Origin: Rhabditophanes sp. KR3021
Taxonomy: Eukaryota; Nematoda; Chromadorea; Rhabditida; Alloionematidae
Length of the DNA: 64,000 nucleotides
Reading direction: 5' to 3'
Assembly (NCBI GenBank): GCA_963281155.1
Contig: CAUJLY010000001.1
Span: forward strand, 2,480,001 to 2,544,000
Shown: positions 1 to 11,398 of the stretch, one piece after another
Layout: each line of letters begins with the position of its first letter
How positions within the stretch are numbered: the stretch's first letter is position 1
Translations under genes and position numbers: made by a program
Notes under the pieces: generated by a model
Seen by the model: only the letters and a program-made list of their open reading frames with translations
Databases searched by the model: none
What the model was told of the DNA's origin: nothing

Positions 1-670
1 TATATTTATTTGCATTGTCCATTTCTGATTATTGTATACCCCTAAAAAGAGATGGTGCAAATAAACAATCATACTAGCTGGGACTGTATGTCATCCCTTG
101 GATTTGACACAAAATTAGCTTTTTTTGTTCAATATTTGATCCGTTAGATAAAATAATAATTCGCCATTTAAAGTACCTTCAGAATAAGCTCACATCAAAT
201 AGATTTTACTATATGTGCCTTACTGGCTTGTGGTAAAATATGCATACAAGAAGGTATTTGAAAAACATCAGTTGACACAATGTTTCAAGCTCTCCTTCAA
301 AATATTCTGATGATTATATAAATAACAAGCAATTTATTTTAAGTGTAATTTAAGGTTAGTATAAGCTTTCAAATTATATTTTTGTTAACTTAAATTTTGG
401 AATGAGGCTGGAAACGGTTAAAATAAAAGTTATTTATATCTCATTTAATGTAATCTTCTGTTATATCAGTCTCAACCTTGACAGATGTGTCACAATATTA
501 AATAAAGTAAAAATGGGATTAAAATAAAGTACTTGAATTTGTTTACAATTGTCAAAAATCATATCTAATAAACTCAAAGCTGTCATCCAAATTATTCAAA
601 ACGTTTTTTTGTGGATACTTTCTTGCAATAGGTGGAATTGATCTTATTATCTTTTCTGAAGTTTTTCAAT
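1..670. other. Intergenic, no feature seen
   Basis: AT-rich sequence with no supported coding region, RNA gene or repeat. It presumably holds the 3' flank of the minus-strand gene that ends at 671. Confidence 0.5.
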
Positions 671-1444
671 TTATTGTGATACGGTTGAAGTACTAGATTC
701 TGGTGTAGCCGTATGAACTGAATCTTTTGCAGTAGAAGCAACAGATTCAGATGTAGGGGGAACAACAGATGCTGGTGTAGTAGCAGCAATAGATTTTGTC
801 GTGGATGGATCCAAAGACGGTTTATATGTGCTGCTGTCTTCAGTAGATCCATCTGTAGTTTCTGTAGAACATTCATCCGTGGTTGCCTCACCAGATTGAG
901 GCCTATCAGTAGTATCGGTATCTCCAACATTCTTGCCATCGTCAGTTAACAAATCAGCATTTTCTTTAGCCAATTTCATCCCTGCTTCAAAACCACTCTT
1001 AAATGACGAATCCTTCATATTTTTGATTCGTTTATTTGACTTATCGCCATTGTCTTTTCTTCCATTCTTTTTATCAGCAATTTTCATAAATCCAATTCTT
1101 AAACCTAATGTTACACCGTGTTGAAATGACATAATCTTTCTTCTTTGAAGTTCATTTGATTTTCGGGAATCTTTCTTATCACCTACTTTTCCTGGATTTT
1201 TACGATCTTTGTTTTTTGCGTCTCTTCCAAAACCATGATTTTTTCGTCTCTCATAAGGTTTTTCTAAATTTCCTTTTCTGGGACCATCGAATCCCCCTTC
1301 TGGTCTGTCAAAACCTCGTCCAGATCTATTAAAATCTCGACTAGGTCTGTCGAAACCACGGTCTCTAGATTTGTCAGAATCGTCTCTTGGACCCTGACAT
1401 TCAATCAAAAGTAATGAAACTAATATCAATAGCAAAATCTTCAT
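671..1444 (-). CDS. Secreted basic, Ser/Thr-rich low-complexity protein
   Basis: Single-exon 257-residue protein, unrecognised by family. Residues 1-17 form a clear signal peptide (MKILLLILVSLLL then IECQG), so it is probably secreted. Residues about 20-60 are Arg/Asp/Gly-rich with repeated 'GFDRP'-type units. Residues 60-160 are Lys/Arg-rich. The last 90 residues are Ser/Thr/Pro-rich, mucin-like and likely O-glycosylated. There is one short stretch of normal complexity around residues 105-120 and a related one around 148-160 (FQHGVTLGLRIGFMKIA and FKSGFEAGMKLAKE), which look like two copies of a short helical motif. The ATG is preceded by a TATA-like box about 30 bases upstream, which supports this start. 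A cuticle, mucin or surface-coat role is inference only. Confidence 0.75.
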   Translation of the reverse strand: MKILLLILVSLLLIECQGPRDDSDKSRDRGFDRPSRDFNRSGRGFDRPEGGFDGPRKGNLEKPYERRKNHGFGRDAKNKDRKNPGKVGDKKDSRKSNELQRRKIMSFQHGVTLGLRIGFMKIADKKNGRKDNGDKSNKRIKNMKDSSFKSGFEAGMKLAKENADLLTDDGKNVGDTDTTDRPQSGEATTDECSTETTDGSTEDSSTYKPSLDPSTTKSIAATTPASVVPPTSESVASTAKDSVHTATPESSTSTVSQ

Positions 1445-1470
1445 AATTAAATTTTAAATATTAGGATTCT

Positions 1471-1477
1471 TTTTATA
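1471..1477 (-). promoter_or_regulatory. TATA-like box of the secreted-protein gene
   Basis: TATAAAA on the minus strand, about 27-33 bases upstream of the ATG at 1444. The position suits a core promoter with a very short 5' UTR. This is sequence inference only. Confidence 0.45.
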
Positions 1478-1483
1478 CCGATG

Positions 1484-2167
1484 CTTTTTGAGCTATCTCT
1501 ATAATCTGCTTAAAATTAATTTTAACAAAAACAAGCGTTGTGGATTTTTAGGATTTCATGTTACTAATCAAAAACAAACAAATTTTAACCATAACAATTT
1601 TAAATTTATAAATGTTTGATGTCGTGTATACGTTTCACTTTTATTAATTATTTACTACCCGTGATCTTTCAAATATAAATAGAAAATATGTGCTTAAACA
1701 CATGTAATCTTATTAATCTTTAGCTGCCAATATTATTAACGTTATCTTATGTACTAATTCACAAACAGTTATTTTTAGAATGTTTTAATTTGATCTTCAT
1801 TTATACAAATATTTGCAAAAACTGTCAATACGTAAATAATATTTTGATTTATCTACTTTATTGGAGCCTTAGCGCTTTTTTACTCACATTTGAAACAGAT
1901 GGAGTTACTACTGCGATTTTAAGAGATTGACATGTAAATATAGCTTATATTTGGTATTCTTATATACTTCGGTAGAATGTTTTGTTTGCAACAAGCCTAC
2001 CTATTATGTAATTACAATTGAAAAATGTCAATTACATATTTTGGCATAATTTGTTCACTTGTTATTTTGAAAGATGCTGAACAAAGCCGTGAATAGTATT
2101 TAATTACTTATACCAATGTAAACTTTAAAATTAGGCAATTGGTTACTTATAAATTTAGAATACTGAA
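1484..2167. other. Intergenic, no feature seen
   Basis: AT-rich stretch. No ORF, RNA gene or repeat could be supported. Confidence 0.5.
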
Positions 2168-2383
2168 ATGTTGAATGAATATGGTGATTCAGAACATACT
2201 TTGGTTATAGCTCAATTTAAAACATTTAGTTTTGAAACATATATTTTATTATTGAATTTAGTGGTATTTTTTGTTTTGCATTCCAACTTCCTAAGCACTA
2301 AGGTGAAAGTTTTTGTCATCATTAAATGGGGAAGATTGGTTGAATATGTTACACCGTTTTTTGTTGGCACGTTGTTATTTTGA
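2168..2383 (+). pseudogene. Chemoreceptor first-exon fragment (Srd/Str-like)
   Basis: A 71-residue open frame with one hydrophobic segment (about residues 24-40) followed by 'KVFVIIKWGRLVEYVTPF'. This tail matches, in order and spacing, the end of the first exon of the receptor at 57686-58739 ('KFFVLVKWARLLEGLVPL'): K-x-FV-x-x-KW-x-RL-x-E-x-x-x-P. It is therefore a paralogous fragment of the same nematode 7TM family. The frame ends soon after the second hydrophobic stretch, and no continuing exons are visible downstream. It is most likely a decayed 5' fragment. Confidence 0.5.
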
Positions 2384-2965
2384 GTTATTTGTGCTGGATT
2401 TGCATTTGTGATGAATTTATAAAACGGTTTTATAGAGAAAAGTGAAATTAGTGGTTTGAACATTACCAGATTTTTAACATTGTCGAAGTGCCAAAGAAAA
2501 AAACAAACAACCATTTTATTTTATAGTAATTGATTGATCAATGCATTTTCAAGTTAAACAACATTCAAATTACAAGATGATAAAATATCTATATAAAACA
2601 GTCTCATCTTCAACCACATAATTTCCAATTTCGATGAACCTAGAGTAAATCATCGCATTCTAATAACTAACTGTCTATCTAACCTTTAATTATTATTATC
2701 CAAAATAAAGTATTTAAATACTACTATTGACACCGGTAGCATTTATGTTTTACTTTAGAGTGTTATATCCTACATAATAAAACAATTCGAACAACTATTA
2801 TTGACATTATTTGTCTTTGAAAATGAAGAATTATTTGCAGCCGAAAAAAATAGATATAATTATTATTGGAACGATGGTAAATAATACGAAATCAAAAAAT
2901 TAAATAATTAAAGATATTTGTAAAATATAATTAGAATAAATTAATATTATTTAATAAAAAAGTTA
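2384..2965. other. Intergenic, no feature seen
   Basis: AT-rich spacer between the receptor fragment and the tRNA. Nothing recognisable. Confidence 0.45.
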
Positions 2966-3038
2966 TGCCACGAGCAGGGATCGAACCAGCGACATTTAGA
3001 TCTTCAGTCTAACGCTCTCCCAACTGAGCTATCATGGC
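2966..3038 (-). tRNA. tRNA-Phe (anticodon GAA)
   Basis: A 73-nt intronless tRNA on the minus strand. The acceptor stem GCCATGA pairs with TCGTGGC (one T-G wobble), with A as discriminator base. The D arm has AGCTCAGTTGGGAGAGC. The anticodon arm is TTAGA-CTGAAGA-TCTAA, placing GAA at the anticodon. The T arm is CTGGTTCGATCCCTG, an intact internal B box. All stems pair, so this looks like a functional nuclear tRNA that decodes UUY codons. Confidence 0.95.
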
Positions 3039-3263
3039 TTATATTTAGTACATCAACAATTGTTTTTTATGTTTATGCTTTCAACCTTTGAATAATAATG
3101 AAAAAAATGTTTTCAATTACTTTCATTAATCCTCAGCTAGATTATTTTGTTGCATTTATTCAGTATAGTGTTATCACCTTCCAACTGACTTTAATATGGC
3201 TTTTTATAAACCTATTTTTAAATATATTCCGATTTATAAGCTAACTAATTTTTATTAATATTA

Positions 3264-3960
3264 TGAACAAACTAAATGATTCGGATTTATTACTTATTGT
3301 TGCTAATCAAATTGAATTAGGTAATGTTGGTGAAGGTGCTTTCACTCAAGTTTGCAAAGCTAATTAATGTGTGAAGATTCATCAAAACTAGTAGCTACAA
3401 AAGAAATTTGAATAAGCTATCATCCACCATTAAAAGCATTGAAACCTACATAAAAGAATTTTTCATCCTCCAATGTACTAACCATTCCGGCATTCTAAAC
3501 CTAATCGGAGTTACCAAAGACTCCACTGATATTACAGGCATTGTTTTAAAATACTGTAGCAACAAAACACTATCCCATCTGATTGTTATTCACATGTATT
3601 CTATAAAGAATTGAACAAGTAAATGTTTTGTTACAAATTGCGGAAGGAATAAATTATTTACATAATGAATACTATATTACTGAAGTTCAAAAACCAATTT
3701 TACATTGTGACATTAAACCAGCAAATATCGAAAATAAGATGTGTCATTGTGATGAAAAAAGAGAAGCAGATGATATCTACTTGGAGATTGACTTATCTAA
3801 AATTATTATTAAAATGTGTGATTTTGGGTTGTCGAAAATTGATGGATATGAACAAATTAAGGCTGACAAAAAAACATTTTCTTTTGAAAGGTTGTAATTA
3901 CAGAATTTTTGGTCTTGCAATATTATGATGAAATATAGGCACACAAAAATACATATACAC
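3264..3960 (+). pseudogene. Protein kinase remnant
   Basis: Kinase landmarks appear in order but in different frames. A start at 3264 leads to a glycine-rich loop (LGNVGEGAFTQV). A VATKEI segment carries the ATP-binding lysine. An alpha-C region ends in 'NHSGILNLIGVT'. Next come 'LLQIAEGINYLHNEYY', the catalytic loop 'HCDIKPANI' (HRD altered to HCD, catalytic Asp kept) and the DFG motif in 'IKMCDFGLSK'. At least three breaks occur: TAA near 3365, TGA near 3407, and frame changes near 3610. The APE motif and the C-lobe beyond about 3960 are missing. The family is Ser/Thr or Tyr-like kinase; I cannot assign a subfamily. Not translatable as it stands. Confidence 0.75.
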
Positions 3961-3989
3961 CTGGAATAATTAGAGCATAAAAAAGTTAT

Positions 3990-4689
3990 GATTCAAATGT
4001 TGATGATTGAAGTAAATAGGAGTTTGGGAGCTTTTATTCAAGTTAGCTCCAAGCCAAGGGTCATAAAAATATGCATCTCTACTGTAACTGTTGTAATTTA
4101 CATTTGGACTTGTTAGAGCAGAAGCAACGCTGTAAAAAAAGCGAAAGAATTATCCTATAGTAAACCTTTCTGCCTTCAAACATTATTTCAACGTAATATA
4201 TACGGGCAACATCCATACATTTATTGATTCCAAGAAGTAAAGATATCGTTTAACCGAAATACTATCCAACTAGCCGTTAAATCATTTTATATTTGCTTTT
4301 ATTTACGTTTACTTACCCAAATTAGCAGATACATAATTATACATATTTTAACTTCTAAAATTGGACACATACCAGTCATGAAAAAGCCCAAAATAATGGC
4401 TGCAACGTCCAATCTTCATGAAGCATGCATTATAATGTTAAGCAGAATTCTTTTGAAATTCCTCTTGTCTTATTACCAACAAAACAGGAATATACATAAG
4501 TTCATAAATAACACCCATAATTATGCATAATACTCCCATTGCCATATCAGAACGTTCAAATTTCCTCCAATCTTCATCAGATAAAGCATCACAGGAGTAT
4601 AAACTTTTAATTATTTCTGGATTGTAGATGAACCAAACCTTGCAACTAAATAATAACAAATTTGAAATATATAATAAATTACCTTTCAT
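3990..4689 (-). pseudogene. Srt-like chemoreceptor remnant
   Basis: The first exon (4438-4689) has the hallmarks of nematode Srt receptors: a Cys in 'SLYSCDAL', then 'DEDWRKF', then a first membrane segment 'MGVLCIIMGVIYELMYIPVLLVI' (G-x3-G-x-IYE-x-x-YIP). After the stop near 4440 the neighbouring frame reads 'LDVAAIILGFFMTG', a plausible second helix ending at a GTATGT donor. Further down, after a TTTTTTTACAG acceptor near 4135, another frame reads 'SRDAYFYDPWLGA', similar to an extracellular loop of this family. Stops and frame changes separate the pieces and later helices are not found. It is probably a dead receptor; the downstream exon assignment is weak. Confidence 0.5.
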
Positions 4690-5973
4690 ATGGCAAATTA
4701 TTTGTTGTCTGTTCCATCAAAAATTCTACCTTTTCAAAGAAATCTATCGATTATTTCAGTTAGTGAAAATATTTATCCTCTACATGAAATTGCATTCCTA
4801 CCCTTTCAATTGACATTAGACTAATATCTTTTGTGAACATGCTTATATTTGAAGTACAACATTTTATTTAAAATACGATAATTTTGTTATTTCCTTAGGG
4901 TAACAATTTAGTATTTGAATAACTGTTTTTGGCAAAACATCTATTTTTATAATGACACACTATTTGATAATAAAGTGTGCTCGACTTTTTGAGAACATTG
5001 AAAAATGATTTATGACAAATGCCTATGATAGAAACAATTTAATGTAATATTTCAAAAAACATACTTGCAAATAAATGTGAGTGTTATGCTGACGAATTTT
5101 ATTTTAATTGTGCAATGTTATCTCAAATAAATCTCTTTTGATATTTAATCCTTAACATATTTTACAATTAAAGTTTTGGAAAAAATTAATCAAGGAATCT
5201 AAATATGCTAACAATGTCCAAGAACATTGTATTTAAAATTATTTTTGATTTTGTATTTGAACTAATACAATATAAATAGTCAAATTTGCCACCAAAATAA
5301 TTTATATTTATATAAGTATGAACTCTTAAGAATTTCGAGTGTAAGATACTAAACTTGTTACACAAATCAAAATTTTATTCAAAACACATAAAGATCTTGA
5401 ATAATGATTTAGAAATTCATATAAAGAAATTAAATATTCAGCTATTGTTTCGATTCTCGGGAATTAACAAATTTGAATGACCTGTGTTTTATTGAAGTTG
5501 TTAAAGAACAATCTCAATCTAATAAATTTTGACTTATCAACGTTTGAAAAACCTTATTTACTTTAAATTATTGGCAGGCTTTACATCTTAAATTTGATAA
5601 TACATATTAATACGTATGTTATTCATATACGCTACACGTGGCTGTTTATGTCTTTCTGTAAAAGATTATTAATTAATTAAAGACCTATTTGATTTCTTTA
5701 AAGTAGCTCTATCGTTATTTTATAAGTTAACAAACTTATTTATAAAATGAGTTTTATCTTTGAATAAATTGGATGGAAAATACATACTTAACTTATGTGT
5801 GTATTATAATTGACACAAATTAGTAATTACGTTGTATTTAGATGTTGACAAAACTCTAATTTAAGTTTAATAAAGGTATTGTAACGAAATAATTGCGTTA
5901 ATTAAGAGTTACATTGGCCATTTATTTAATTCAGCTTATTTATTTTCACTTGTGATAAATATTTTCTAGTCAA
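4690..5973. other. Intergenic, no feature seen
   Basis: About 1.3 kb of very AT-rich sequence. No coding, RNA or repeat feature could be supported. Confidence 0.5.
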
Positions 5974-6987
5974 TTACTTCACGATAGATTTATTCTGAAT
6001 TGTTCCTGTTCGTACATTGCTTTTGACATGAATAATATCCGTTTGCCCCATTCTGAAATAAGCCAACAAATGACTTCTCATATTTCTGTTAACAGCTAAC
6101 ATCACTGGAACATCAACGAGAGTTGCAAAATCTACGGCAAACGTAAAATAATCTAAGGCAAAAACTGTGAGAGCCTGACTTTCCGTAATTTTAGCAATTA
6201 ATCGAAAAATAAAGTATGTTTCTAACAATAGAAATGCTAAAAAGACAACGAAACTATAATATAGTAGTGTTTTTTCAAGCTTTCCTTTTGCATCCGCAGA
6301 CCAGTCTTTGTTTTTTATCTTTAAATAATTCATCGTTGTCAGGACTATGTTTAATATAGTCAGAAAAGTATACGTTGCAAATTCTTTGGCATATAGAAAT
6401 AATAAATAATCGTATGATAAATAATCTGAAAAAAGTTGGCCGTCTGTTTGTGAAATTGTGTATTGAGCACCAATAAATAATGGATTTATTTCGATGGCAA
6501 AGCAAAAAATTGTTTCGACCAACATTGCCAAAAGTATGTTCCGCGTTGTCCACATCTGAAATACATGCACCAAAAAAAGGCAAAACCAACTTACAGTGTT
6601 ATATTTAGTTGGATAATAAAGACATGAAAACCGATTAAATATGATGATCGTAAAGTTGAATGCAACAAGCAAAACGGTTATATTTGAGACATAATAATCA
6701 AGTGTCGGAACTACTCGCATTGACAAGTAAAAATCGCTGAAAAATCCCCATTTTGGAATTTTGAAAAAGAACATATTTTGACCGAATATCCATACCGAAA
6801 TAACTGTATTAAATATCATTATTAAGAATATAGGATTTTCGAAATCTTTATGTTTTCGGATCATTTTGTATGTCATCGATACGACAAAAAACGAGTTTAT
6901 ACAAATTAGAGGAATTTGATAGCATAGTTGAATAATTTCAATTGCAGTAGGTGGAATAGGGACCGGAGTTAAATATGTAGCCGACAT
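5974..6987 (-). CDS. Nematode 7TM chemoreceptor, Srg-like
   Basis: Likely an olfactory or gustatory GPCR of sensory cilia. The reading frame is open over 337 codons, but positions 6556-6594 form a perfect 39-nt GT-AG intron (GTAAGT to TTTCAG) whose length is a multiple of three, so the frame reads through it. Removing it gives about 324 residues and joins 'FNRFSCLYYPTKYNT' to 'MWTTRN', matching the conserved NR-x-YPTKYN-x-W motif after helix 3 of the Srg superfamily. Seven hydrophobic segments are visible. The C-tail 'NRNMRSHLLAYFRMG' is typical. Paralogues follow upstream at 7750-8720 (dead) and 8888-9927 on the same strand, with the intron at the equivalent site. Exact subfamily (Srg, Srv or Sru) is uncertain. 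Confidence 0.85.
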   Translation of the reverse strand: MSATYLTPVPIPPTAIEIIQLCYQIPLICINSFFVVSMTYKMIRKHKDFENPIFLIMIFNTVISVWIFGQNMFFFKIPKWGFFSDFYLSMRVVPTLDYYVSNITVLLVAFNFTIIIFNRFSCLYYPTKYNTVSWFCLFLVHVFQMWTTRNILLAMLVETIFCFAIEINPLFIGAQYTISQTDGQLFSDYLSYDYLLFLYAKEFATYTFLTILNIVLTTMNYLKIKNKDWSADAKGKLEKTLLYYSFVVFLAFLLLETYFIFRLIAKITESQALTVFALDYFTFAVDFATLVDVPVMLAVNRNMRSHLLAYFRMGQTDIIHVKSNVRTGTIQNKSIVK

Positions 6988-7749
6988 TACTATAAAAAGT
7001 TAAGTTTGTTTTAAGTAAAATAAGTGTATTTAAATGAAAAAACCATTGGAGAATCAAATTAAAATTATTATGTATTTCGTTTTAAACTAAATTACGGTAA
7101 TTGCACATAAAAGGCTCCAACGCAAGTTCTTTTTAAATATTTTTTGTTTATTCATTCTTAAATGAATTAAGATATAATTTGAATTGACTTTTATTTTTAG
7201 ACCTTTTACATAAGTAAAAAATTCGACGAAAAAACACGGAACCAAAGTTAATTATTTTTAATATTCTTGTTGATTAAAAATATTAAGCAAATAAATTTGA
7301 AAGTTTTGAAAAATAGCCAAATTTGTTTGATCGAAACGTATATACGTTATTTTTAGGTTATTTTATAAGCATACATGTGTTTTTTACGTCACTGTAATTA
7401 TTTGTTATTTATTTTGCCGACTTATATCATCAATCATTTAGCAAATGCTAGTTATTTATCCGTTATTTATTTGTTTCTTTTTTGAAGATTCTACTTATGA
7501 AATTGAATTATATAATTGCATAATTCATTCCAAAACATAAACACAAGTCTTTTAACATGTTTTCAACGTAAAAAGCATATGTCATACATTTCAAATCTCT
7601 GTTAATGAGGTAAAAATATCATACTAACAAATTAACAAATATAATTATTCTGAGTGCATGAAACAAGGAAAAGTTAAGAAAATGACAGCGCAATTTATTA
7701 AACTTTATGGGAGCCAATTTTGAATTAAAAATGTTCTAAAGATTATTCA
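6988..7749. other. Spacer between tandem receptors
   Basis: AT-rich spacer between the first and second receptor copies. It presumably contains the promoter of the 5974-6987 gene. Nothing else is recognisable. Confidence 0.45.
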
Positions 7750-8720
7750 CCCGTTCTGTGAATTTGATTACTATGTGATCTGACGTCAAATCCACTTGTA
7801 GATATGATGGGATTGTATCGACATTGCCATCTTTGTTTACAACTTATAAATTTCAATAAATTCATCCTGATAGCTTTGTTCAAAATTATTAAATTCAATT
7901 GAAAAAAATTTTAAATATTCAAAATCAAACTGAAAGGCCGCTAATCGAATTACCATAAATAATGTCAGTAATATCAAAGTAACAAATACAACCAAACTAT
8001 ATGAAACCAAGTTTCTTTCCAATCGCCACTTTGATGTGAAGACCAAGAGGTATTCTTGCTGATTTTTAAAAATTTAATGCAACCAAAATGCCATTAATTA
8101 TAACCAACATCAAAAAAGCAGCGCCATCCTTGATGTAGTAGTAAATTACAAAATTCTTTGAAATATAATCTAGAAATAGGAATCCACCTTTGCCCAAAAA
8201 TATATACATTGACTTATCAGCATGTTCGACTCAAATAATAGAGCAAATACAAATATCATTAAAAGTATAATTATTATTCCTTTGTTTGCGAATCTCTACA
8301 ATTCTATTAAAAATATAAATTATTGAAAATTACCTGTTCATGCCTAACTGAGAGTATAGCTCAAGTTCTATTAATTACAACCAAAGTATATGAACAAGCG
8401 ACCAAAAAATAAGTAATGCTGGAAATATAATTTTCTATACGAGCAGTTAACGATAGATAAAAATAAAATAAGCCAACTTTTGGCAATTTCAAAAATATAA
8501 TATTTTCAATTGCAATGAAGTTGGCAAGAAATACATTATATGCAGTTACTATCGGAATTGGATTATCAAAGTCCTTATTCTTTTTTACTTTATTTGTTAT
8601 AATCATGGCAATGAATATAAAATTTAGCGTTATCAATGGTATCTGACAACAAAGATGAATTATATCAAGAGTAGAAGAAAGCAAATCATAGGTAATGTGG
8701 TTGTTGTTTCCATTAAAAAA
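7750..8720 (-). pseudogene. Dead Srg-like chemoreceptor, middle copy of a tandem array
   Basis: Clearly a paralogue of 5974-6987 and 8888-9927. Residues 'DIIHLCCQIPLITLN' through 'SITYFLVACSYTLVVINRT' align along helices 1-3, then TGA replaces the Ser of the paralogue's 'NRTSAMYSIRHNK' (here NRT-stop-AILSVRHEQ). A plausible intron remnant follows at the conserved site. The start is displaced by a frameshift: an ATG-led 'METTTTLP' lies one frame off the helix-1 frame. The second half (7837-8300) has several frame breaks, and the helix 6-7 frame stops before the paralogue's 'VDMATLLDVP'. A non-functional copy. Confidence 0.85.
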
Positions 8721-8887
8721 CTTTTTTTATTAAAATTAAATGATGTAAAATGATTATTATAGCAATAAAAGGAAAATCGTGCATATTTGTTTCACACCAC
8801 CTTATGTTTCTGGAAAAGATTTGTACACATCTATAAAATTTAGGCTGGGCTTGCAAATTATTGCTGGTGATCTAATTAAATGTCCAT

Positions 8888-9927
8888 TTATACGGTGTTT
8901 GGTTTAACTACGTTTGTTTGAGGCAATATCCGCATTGTTTGAATCTTTGAGATTATTGAACTTTTTATTGCATTTGTTCTTGATTGTTTGCAACTTATGA
9001 ACAGAATTAAATTTTGCCGCATTGGTTTGTTCAAAAAAAGAAAAACAGGAACATCTAGCAATGTTGCCATATCGACGCTGTATGAATTATAGTCAAATGA
9101 AAATTCCTTTAAACTTTCTAAATCCAACCAAAATACTAAAAGCCTCAACATCGGGTAAGCTGCTAACAGAAGTAGAGCCATAAAAACAATAAAACTGTAG
9201 ATCAGCAACTTCTTCTCTATTTTAGCTTTTGAATTTGAAGACCAACTATTATTTTTGTTTATTTTCGCAAAATTCATACCTGTCATCACAATGTTAAGCA
9301 ACGTGATCATTACAAAGGCAATACTTTCTTTGATATAATAATAAATAACTCCATTTAGGGACAGATAATCAGGAAATAAGGTGTTTCCATCAGCAAAGTA
9401 TTTCACCTTACTAACCAACATATTTCCTTCGAATATTAAACTAAATATAATTACACCTAATAGCATTAAGAGAACATTTTTGTTTGTAAAAATCTAAAAA
9501 ATAATTTCATTATGCCACATACTTTATTATGTACCTTATTATGCCTAATGCTATACATGGCTGAAGTGCGATTAAAAACAACTATAGTAAATGATATTGC
9601 AACAAGGATATACGTGACGTTTGAAATGTAATTATCGAGGATCGGAAGTAAATTTAGAGATAAGTACCATGAAGGGAAGAAATACCATTTACTTAATTTG
9701 ATGAATAATAAATTTTCAAAGAAGATCCAATTTGCTAGAGATGCCGTAAAAGCTAATACGTACAAAATCGGATTTTCGAATTCTTTATGTTTTTTAACTT
9801 TATTTATCACAACCATTATAACGAAAATTTGATTTAATGTGATCAAAGGAATTTGGTAGCATAGCTGAATCAGCTCAGGAATAGAGGGCCAATGTGTAGT
9901 CCTTGAGTTAATATATTCATCCGCCAT
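8888..9927 (-). CDS. Nematode 7TM chemoreceptor, Srg-like (two exons)
   Basis: Exon 1 is 9535-9927 and exon 2 is 8888-9493, separated by a 41-nt intron (GTACAT to TTTTTTAG). The spliced product is 332 residues. Exon 1 starts MADEYINSRTTHW and carries helices 1-3 ending 'FNRTSAMYSIRHNK'. Exon 2 continues 'IFTNKNVLLMLLGV', aligning with 'MWTTRNILLAMLVE' of the copy at 5974. It ends after helix 7 ('YSVDMATLLDVPVFLFLNK') and a basic tail. The intron sits exactly where the neighbouring copy has its in-frame 39-nt intron, confirming tandem duplication. Expected to be a membrane chemoreceptor; the ligand is unknown. Confidence 0.88.
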
Positions 9928-10898
9928 TTGATAATAATCATATACATTAAATAAAAACCAAATTTAAAAAATATGAAGGAGGAGTATTTTAGTATTTATC
10001 AAATTAAATTATAGTATTAGTGGAACTTTAAGTTAATAAAATGTAGGCAGCATAGAAGGCAATATATTTTGTTGATTGAACTTTTACGCTTAAATAGCAA
10101 GAACATTATTTACACATTCGGTTTAATTATGTAACTGTGTAATGCTGAGTCAGGATAAATTTAGTAAATATAACATATATAAAGCCATAAATACAAATAA
10201 TTTTCAATTTCTGTTGTTGATCATAAACTGTCTGCACTTTAATAGAAATAATTCATCTGATCATCGTTTAAAAGATATTTGTAAATTTTACAAAATAGTC
10301 TACTTTCAACCACTATTTTACATACTTTTACAGATATATTAATAAATGGTGCTTAAATACTATTTATTAAATTGAAGTCTATGTTTTAGAATGCGTCACG
10401 GTTTTTAATTGACGATTAAAAGGGCATCAAACTTCAATGCTTAGCGATTAATATGTTTGAACATAAAAGTTAGCATTTTGAATTGGGAAAGTATTGTAAT
10501 AAATATTCATTATTTTTACAACTTGTCTAGGGAATTAAAGACTAATCTTCAAGAAAATTCACTGATTTACTATATCTTGTCTGGCAGTCATATTTTATGA
10601 TATAAAAACGAAATCATTTTTATTATTAAGATAAACATGAAATTCTTTTTTATTTATTTTCTCTAAACGGCTATTCTAATTTCTGGCGTTGTTTTAAAAC
10701 ATTCATCCCAAAGTGTTGCATATTCGGCATCTTTTGAAGAAATGTTTGCTTGATAAGGAATTTACTTCTGGTCAAACTAAAATATCAACCAAATCAACTA
10801 GAAAAGTAAACACAAAGTGATTAAAATATAAGCGATATATTCTATTAGTCTTACAACTTTTCGATGCTTTGATCAAAGCGGAATGAAAATGGTTAAAT
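9928..10898. other. Intergenic, one signal-peptide-like decayed start
   Basis: AT-rich sequence before the scaffold gap. Near 10,637 an ATG begins a hydrophobic stretch resembling a signal peptide, interrupted by TAA after nine codons. The same frame stays open for about 30 more codons. It is too short and broken to call a gene. Confidence 0.35.
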
Positions 10899-11398
10899 NN
10901 NNNNNNNNNNNNNNNNNNNNNNNNNNNNNNNNNNNNNNNNNNNNNNNNNNNNNNNNNNNNNNNNNNNNNNNNNNNNNNNNNNNNNNNNNNNNNNNNNNNN
11001 NNNNNNNNNNNNNNNNNNNNNNNNNNNNNNNNNNNNNNNNNNNNNNNNNNNNNNNNNNNNNNNNNNNNNNNNNNNNNNNNNNNNNNNNNNNNNNNNNNNN
11101 NNNNNNNNNNNNNNNNNNNNNNNNNNNNNNNNNNNNNNNNNNNNNNNNNNNNNNNNNNNNNNNNNNNNNNNNNNNNNNNNNNNNNNNNNNNNNNNNNNNN
11201 NNNNNNNNNNNNNNNNNNNNNNNNNNNNNNNNNNNNNNNNNNNNNNNNNNNNNNNNNNNNNNNNNNNNNNNNNNNNNNNNNNNNNNNNNNNNNNNNNNNN
11301 NNNNNNNNNNNNNNNNNNNNNNNNNNNNNNNNNNNNNNNNNNNNNNNNNNNNNNNNNNNNNNNNNNNNNNNNNNNNNNNNNNNNNNNNNNNNNNNNNN
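10899..11398. other. Assembly gap (500 N)
   Basis: Exactly 500 unknown bases, the usual placeholder for a scaffold join of unknown length. The sequence on each side need not be adjacent in the genome. All ORFs reported across it are meaningless. Confidence 1.

Noticed and set aside
592..939. 115-codon minus-strand ORF
   Set aside because: Shadow frame of the Ser/Thr-rich secreted protein; composition is Leu/Gln noise from its repeats.
10120..10129. GGTTTAATTA, the first ten bases of the nematode spliced-leader SL1
   Set aside because: Match ends after 10-11 bases, with no Sm site, no donor GT and no 5S rRNA nearby. Expected by chance in AT-rich DNA.
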